A DNA stretch of 64,000 nucleotides from Mytilus californianus (lineage: Eukaryota > Mollusca > Bivalvia > Mytilida > Mytilidae), in contig NW_026262734.1 of the NCBI RefSeq assembly GCF_021869535.1, positions 90,525,285-90,589,284 of the forward strand, read 5' to 3'. Positions 59,608 to 64,000 of the stretch are shown here, in pieces. The notes under the pieces are model-generated. The model did no database searches. It saw only the letters and a program-made list of their open reading frames with translations, and had not been told where the DNA came from. The position numbers were made by a program, and so were the translations under genes. How positions within the stretch are numbered: the first letter of the stretch is position 1; the number at the start of each line of letters is the position of its first letter.

Positions 59608-62050
59608 AAGTACATCAGGATTGGTTGTTTTTCATAAAATAGGCTGAATTTCAGGGAAAAGATAATAAATTTTTGTTCGCATTGCTTAAATATGCAAATA
59701 TTTCTTCTTTTATATCAAAAATAATTCAACGTCAATTGCAATCAGTCACAAGTAATGCATTCAGATAAGTACTTTTATATAAGATATGAATAATTGAAGG
59801 ATAAATATGCATAAACTTTTGTTTTTGTTAGATAAAAAGCAATAATTTCTTAATTTTGATAGAAATTTTGAACCATCATTTGATTTTGGTTCTTTTTGTA
59901 CATCAGGATTGGTTGTTTTCCATAAAATATTCTGAATTTAAGGGAAAAGATACTAAATTTTTGTTCGTGTTGCTTGAAAATGTAAATATGTCTTCTTTTG
60001 TATCAGAAATAATTCAACGTCAATTGCAATCAGTCTCAACTAATGCATTCAGATAAGTTCCTTTGTATAAGATATGAATAATTCACTGATAAATATACAT
60101 AAACTTTTGTTTTTGCTTGATAAAAATTCAAAATTCCTCTATTTCAATTTAAATTGTTGACTACCTATGGCTTTTTGTACTTTTATGGTTTAGGATTGGT
60201 TGTTTTTTATAGAATCAAAATAATATCTGAGAAAATATATTAAAATGTTGTTCGCAATGAATAAAATTACCAATTTTTCTTCTTTTGATAAAAAATAATG
60301 CAATGTTATTTGTAACTTGTTATTTCAAAGTCCTCCAATAAGATTTTTTTGTAAGAATTTTGATAATGTAAGGAGAATAATACTTAAACATTTGTTTTGT
60401 GTTGAATACGAATTCAATAATGTCATTATATTGATAGAAATTATGAATCGTCATTTGATTTCGGTAGATTTTGTACAGCAAGATTTGTTGTTTTTTATAA
60501 AATATGCTGAATTTGAAGGAAAAGATACTAAATTTTTGTTCGCATTGCTTAAATATGCAAATATTTCTTCTTTTATATCAGAAATAATGCAACTTCAATT
60601 GCAATCAGTCATTATCAATGCCTTTAGATAAGTAATTTTGTATAAAATTTGAATCATTGAAGGATAAATATGCATGCACTTTTGTTTTTGTAAGATAAGA
60701 ATGCAATAATTTCTTTATTTTGATAGAAATTATGAACCGTAATTTGATTTTGGTTCTTTTTGTACATTAGGATTATTTTTTTTTTCATAAAATATGCTGA
60801 ATTTCAGGGAAAAGATACTAAATTTGTGTTCGCGTTGCTTAAAAATGCAAATATTTCTTCTTTTATATCAGAAATAATTCAACATCAATTGCAATCAGTC
60901 ATAAGTAATGCATTCAGATAAGTACTTTTATATAAGATATGAATAATTTAAGGATAAATACACATAAACTTTTGTTTTTTTAAATAAGAATTCAATAATT
61001 TCTCTTTTTTAATGGAAATTATTGAACGCCTATGGCTTTTTGTACTTTTTATGGTTCAGGATTTGTTGTTTTTCATAAAATATGTTGAATTTAAGGGAAA
61101 AGATTCTAAATGTACTGTTCGCATTGCTTAAAAATACAAATATTTCTTCTTTTATATCAGAAATAATGCAATGTCAATTGCTATCAGTCATTATAAATGC
61201 CTTTATATATTAAGTATTTTTTAATAAAATGTGAATAAATGAAGGATAAATATGCATAAACTTTTGTTTTTGTTGAACAAGAATGCAATAATTTCTTTAT
61301 TTGAATGAAAATTATTGACTGTCATTAGATGTTTGTACTTTTCATAGTTTAGTATTGGTTGTTTTTCATAAAAGTAAAAGAAGATCATAGAAAATATCCT
61401 TAAATGTTGTTCGCATTGTTTAAAATTACCAATTTCTCTTGTTTTGTTAAAAAATAATGCAATGTTATTTGTAACTAGTTACTTCAAAGGCTTCAAGATT
61501 ATTTTTTTTATAAGAATTTTAATATTATAAGTAGAATAAGGCTTAAACTTTTGTTGGTGTTGAAAATGAATGCAATAATATCTTCATTTTGATAGAAATA
61601 ATGAATCACCATTTGATTTCAGTACTTTTTGTACATCAGGATTGGTTGCATTTCATAAAATATGTTGAATTGAAGGGATCAGATGCTAAATTTAATATTT
61701 GCATTGCATAAAAATACAAATATTTCTTCTTTTATATCAGAAATAGTGCAATGCAATTGCTATCAGTCATTATAAATGCTTTATGCTTTATTTGAATGGA
61801 AATTATTGACCGTCATTGGATTTTTGTACTTTTTATAGCTAATGATTGATTATTTTTTATTAAGTTAAAAGACTATAAGAAAAAATATTCTATAATGTTG
61901 TTCTCGTTGTTTGAAATTACAAATATTTTTTTTATTTTTGAGAGAATTTGCACCATTTTTATTTTTATTTGTGATTTGTTATTTTAATGGCCTCGAGATA
62001 AGTTTGTTTAAAGAATTTTAAGATTATAAGGTTAAAATACTTTAAAATAT
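59608..62050 (+). repeat. ~288 bp satellite, two unit types in a mixed order
   Basis: Units begin at a GTAC(ATCAG/TTTTTATGG)...GGATTGGTTGTTTTTCATAA landmark near 59610, 59899, 60186, 60472, 60764, 61050, 61337, 61630 and 61827. Type A units carry GCTGAATTTCAGGGAAAAGA and TTCAACGTCAATTGCAATCA. Type B units (60186, 61337, 61827) carry AATAATGCAATGTTATTTGT. The order is about A A B A A A B A B, the eighth shortened. Several A units keep the same ~60-codon frame open. Confidence 0.8.
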
Positions 62051-62429
62051 TTAAAAATAATACATCGAAATTTGCAATAAATGATCATTTCATTTTATTT
62101 TCAAGAGCATTTTCGGAAAATAATAAAATCACTGAAAATCGCGATCAACACCCTTTTAGAAATGTCCGGGTTTGAAAAAAATATAACCTAAAATTAAAAC
62201 GAAAATAGCCATTCTTTAATAGTAATATTTAAATTTAGTTTTATATGCATAATTCTTTTCTTTTTAAATTCTTAAAACTGTGCTAAATAATTAATAAAAA
62301 AAGATGTTGATCATTTGTACTTGAATGTTTCGTATTTTCCATGTCGCCATTTTAATTAAATGAAACGAAACTAAGATTTCGTAATTTGTATTAGTTTATC
62401 ATGTGACGTAGTAGAGTTCAATCCGTCAG

Positions 62430-62570
62430 AAAGGTCGATCGGTCCTATCCGTCCGATCCGTCCGATCAGTCAAAAACTTTTACTAAAAGTCTGACGGATT
62501 GGTGACGTGAGTTTGACGCGAGCTTGACTGATCGGTGACTGATCGGTGACCGCTGATTGATCGCTAAAAA
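62430..62570 (+). repeat. Short degenerate GATCGGT/CCGTCCGATC repeats
   Basis: Clustered CCGTCCGATC, GACTGATCGGTGA (twice in tandem) and inverse ACTTTTACTAAAAGT; no coding content. Confidence 0.5.
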
Positions 62571-64000
62571 AGTAACGCCTAAGGTTGCAAGTACTGTAAC
62601 AATGTGCTGAATGAGAAAATTGTATGTACATGTAATAGAAAAAAGGATATGGGGTATTCACCCATGACACAATATCAGTACATACACAAAAACATACAAA
62701 ACACACAAACATGACATAAAAAGCAAAGAAATCTTCATATGTATCATTTATAAGCTATACATTGACCATGCAAATAAGTTGTTATTGGTTGTATACATAG
62801 ATCAGTTTCAAAAACCTTTTTTTTCCAACCTAATCATATTCGACGATATAGAAGCTGTATGTACCATTATAATTAAAATCTTGTAAGATTTGCAAATTTC
62901 TAAAAAACATAAAATAAAAGACCTTCTGAATTTAGTTTGTTAAGTAAATTAACAAACACATTTTGCACATATACTGACGGACCTTAAAAACACAACACAC
63001 ATTTTGTAGATTTGTTAACCAAATCATGATTGATCCTTATATAACGACTATTCATGCTTACCATACATACTTCTTTTTGTTTAGAAAAATCCAATATCTG
63101 ACTTAGCTGAGGTTATTGCACATACTGGTTTATTGAAGTCGCACGAATTTCTTAAAGCAAAAATTGAAACCCATAAATGATTTTTTTAAGTTTTTTTTCT
63201 TCGTGAAGCAATTCTTTCAATCCATATCCACATTTAAATCATTTAATAAATGATGCATCTCGATATTGAGCAATTAAAATCTGAATCAGCCCATACCAAT
63301 ATTGCAGACAGGAAAACGTGAACGTGCTGTAACAAGGCAATTTGACGTCAAAAACTAGTCTTTCTGTCCTTCCAACAACGTTACAGGCAGACGGGTTTTG
63401 TTGATGACCATCCATGACCAGATCAATATGTAGTGACAGCGCCACGTCAATAGAATTTGATTACACAACGTCATTTGCGAGACATGTTTACGACCGCAAC
63501 GTCAACTGCTAATCAAATCGCCAAATGTCAGGGCAGACAGATTCATGCCATAAATGTTTCCCATAAACTGAAATGCCAAAGAATCGACTTCAAAAAAACA
63601 TTTATAGCCCTAAAGTTTAAACCGCATAATTGCCAAAACACACTGTAATGGGTGGGACAAGGACAAAATCAGAAGGTACAAAACAGAACTCACAACATGC
63701 CCAACAGAATTGGTTGACTTTTCTGACAATCATTTTGGCGTTGGTTACAGGCAGTCATTGCCTTTGAAAGAGACACATCCATTGATAATGGAGGAACCAG
63801 GGTTTTAGTGCATACCACATGATTAGAACATTTAAAATGACGTAATCAATTTCAACTTTCGAACTGCCAATTTGTTTTAGACAATAAAATAATGAATAAA
63901 AATGTTTTTGAACTTCATATATTTGTTTAACAAAAATAGCATATTTGAAAATGAGAATTAAAAAGAATAATCTAGTGTTGCGTTTTCTAGTCGGTCAGTA
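62571..64000. other. No gene seen
   Basis: Short frames only (up to 80 codons), with no motif, no splice-supported exon and no recognised repeat. Confidence 0.3.

Overview
The window looks like nuclear DNA from a bivalve mollusc, most likely a mussel close to Mytilus. It is AT-rich, has no bacterial-style gene packing, and is full of repeats I recognise as typical of mytilids: the GACGCGCGTTTCGTCTAC and GTTGTCTCATTGG dispersed families, the AAGATCTACAAATAAGTCAA degenerate tandem family, a molluscan V-SINE-type SINE and many Penelope-like elements (PLEs). The organism call is recognition from memory, not a database result.

One host gene can be traced on the + strand. Four exons (11960-12076, 17290-17394, 28139-29248, 40915-41414) have consensus splice sites, all junctions are phase 1, and they join into about 610 codons of open frame ending in a stop. 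The C-terminal half is a trypsin-like (chymotrypsin-fold) domain with His at 28984, Asp at 29152 and Ser (GDSG) at 41268. An 11.7 kb intron separates the Asp half from the Ser half. The 5' exon(s) and start codon were not found.

Nearly everything else is mobile DNA or its debris. 0-3 kb: a dispersed repeat, a 1.6 kb foldback element (874-2468) and a PLE fragment. 4.3-8.7 kb: dispersed and degenerate tandem repeats, interrupted by a 2.6 kb PLE (8704-11325). 12-28 kb (introns 1 and 2): a candidate Helitron (19895-20536), a Harbinger-like MITE (22590-23826), a cluster of CGTACGC motifs, a minus-strand pogo/Tigger-type transposase with a HIRAN-like ORF just upstream (24842-27015), and a hAT-like MITE. 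29.2-40.9 kb (intron 3): a second foldback element (about 30060-34330) holding a partly tandem-duplicated LINE remnant, a SINE, a 3.1 kb PLE with a GIY-YIG nuclease N-terminal to its RT (35640-38744), and a minus-strand PLE remnant. 41.4-52.9 kb: PLE 3' ends, two LINE RT remnants and dispersed repeats. 52.9-57.7 kb: a third foldback element, bounded by inverted arrays of CATTTCGTACC and enclosing a PLE fragment with a C-terminal GIY-YIG domain. 58.2-62.0 kb: another PLE, then a ~288 bp satellite. The last 2 kb show nothing I can assign.

The most unusual signal is the recurrence of one architecture. Three unrelated elements each have long inverted termini built from many copies of a short TTTTGT/TTTCGTAC-containing motif. 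None has a recognisable transposase.
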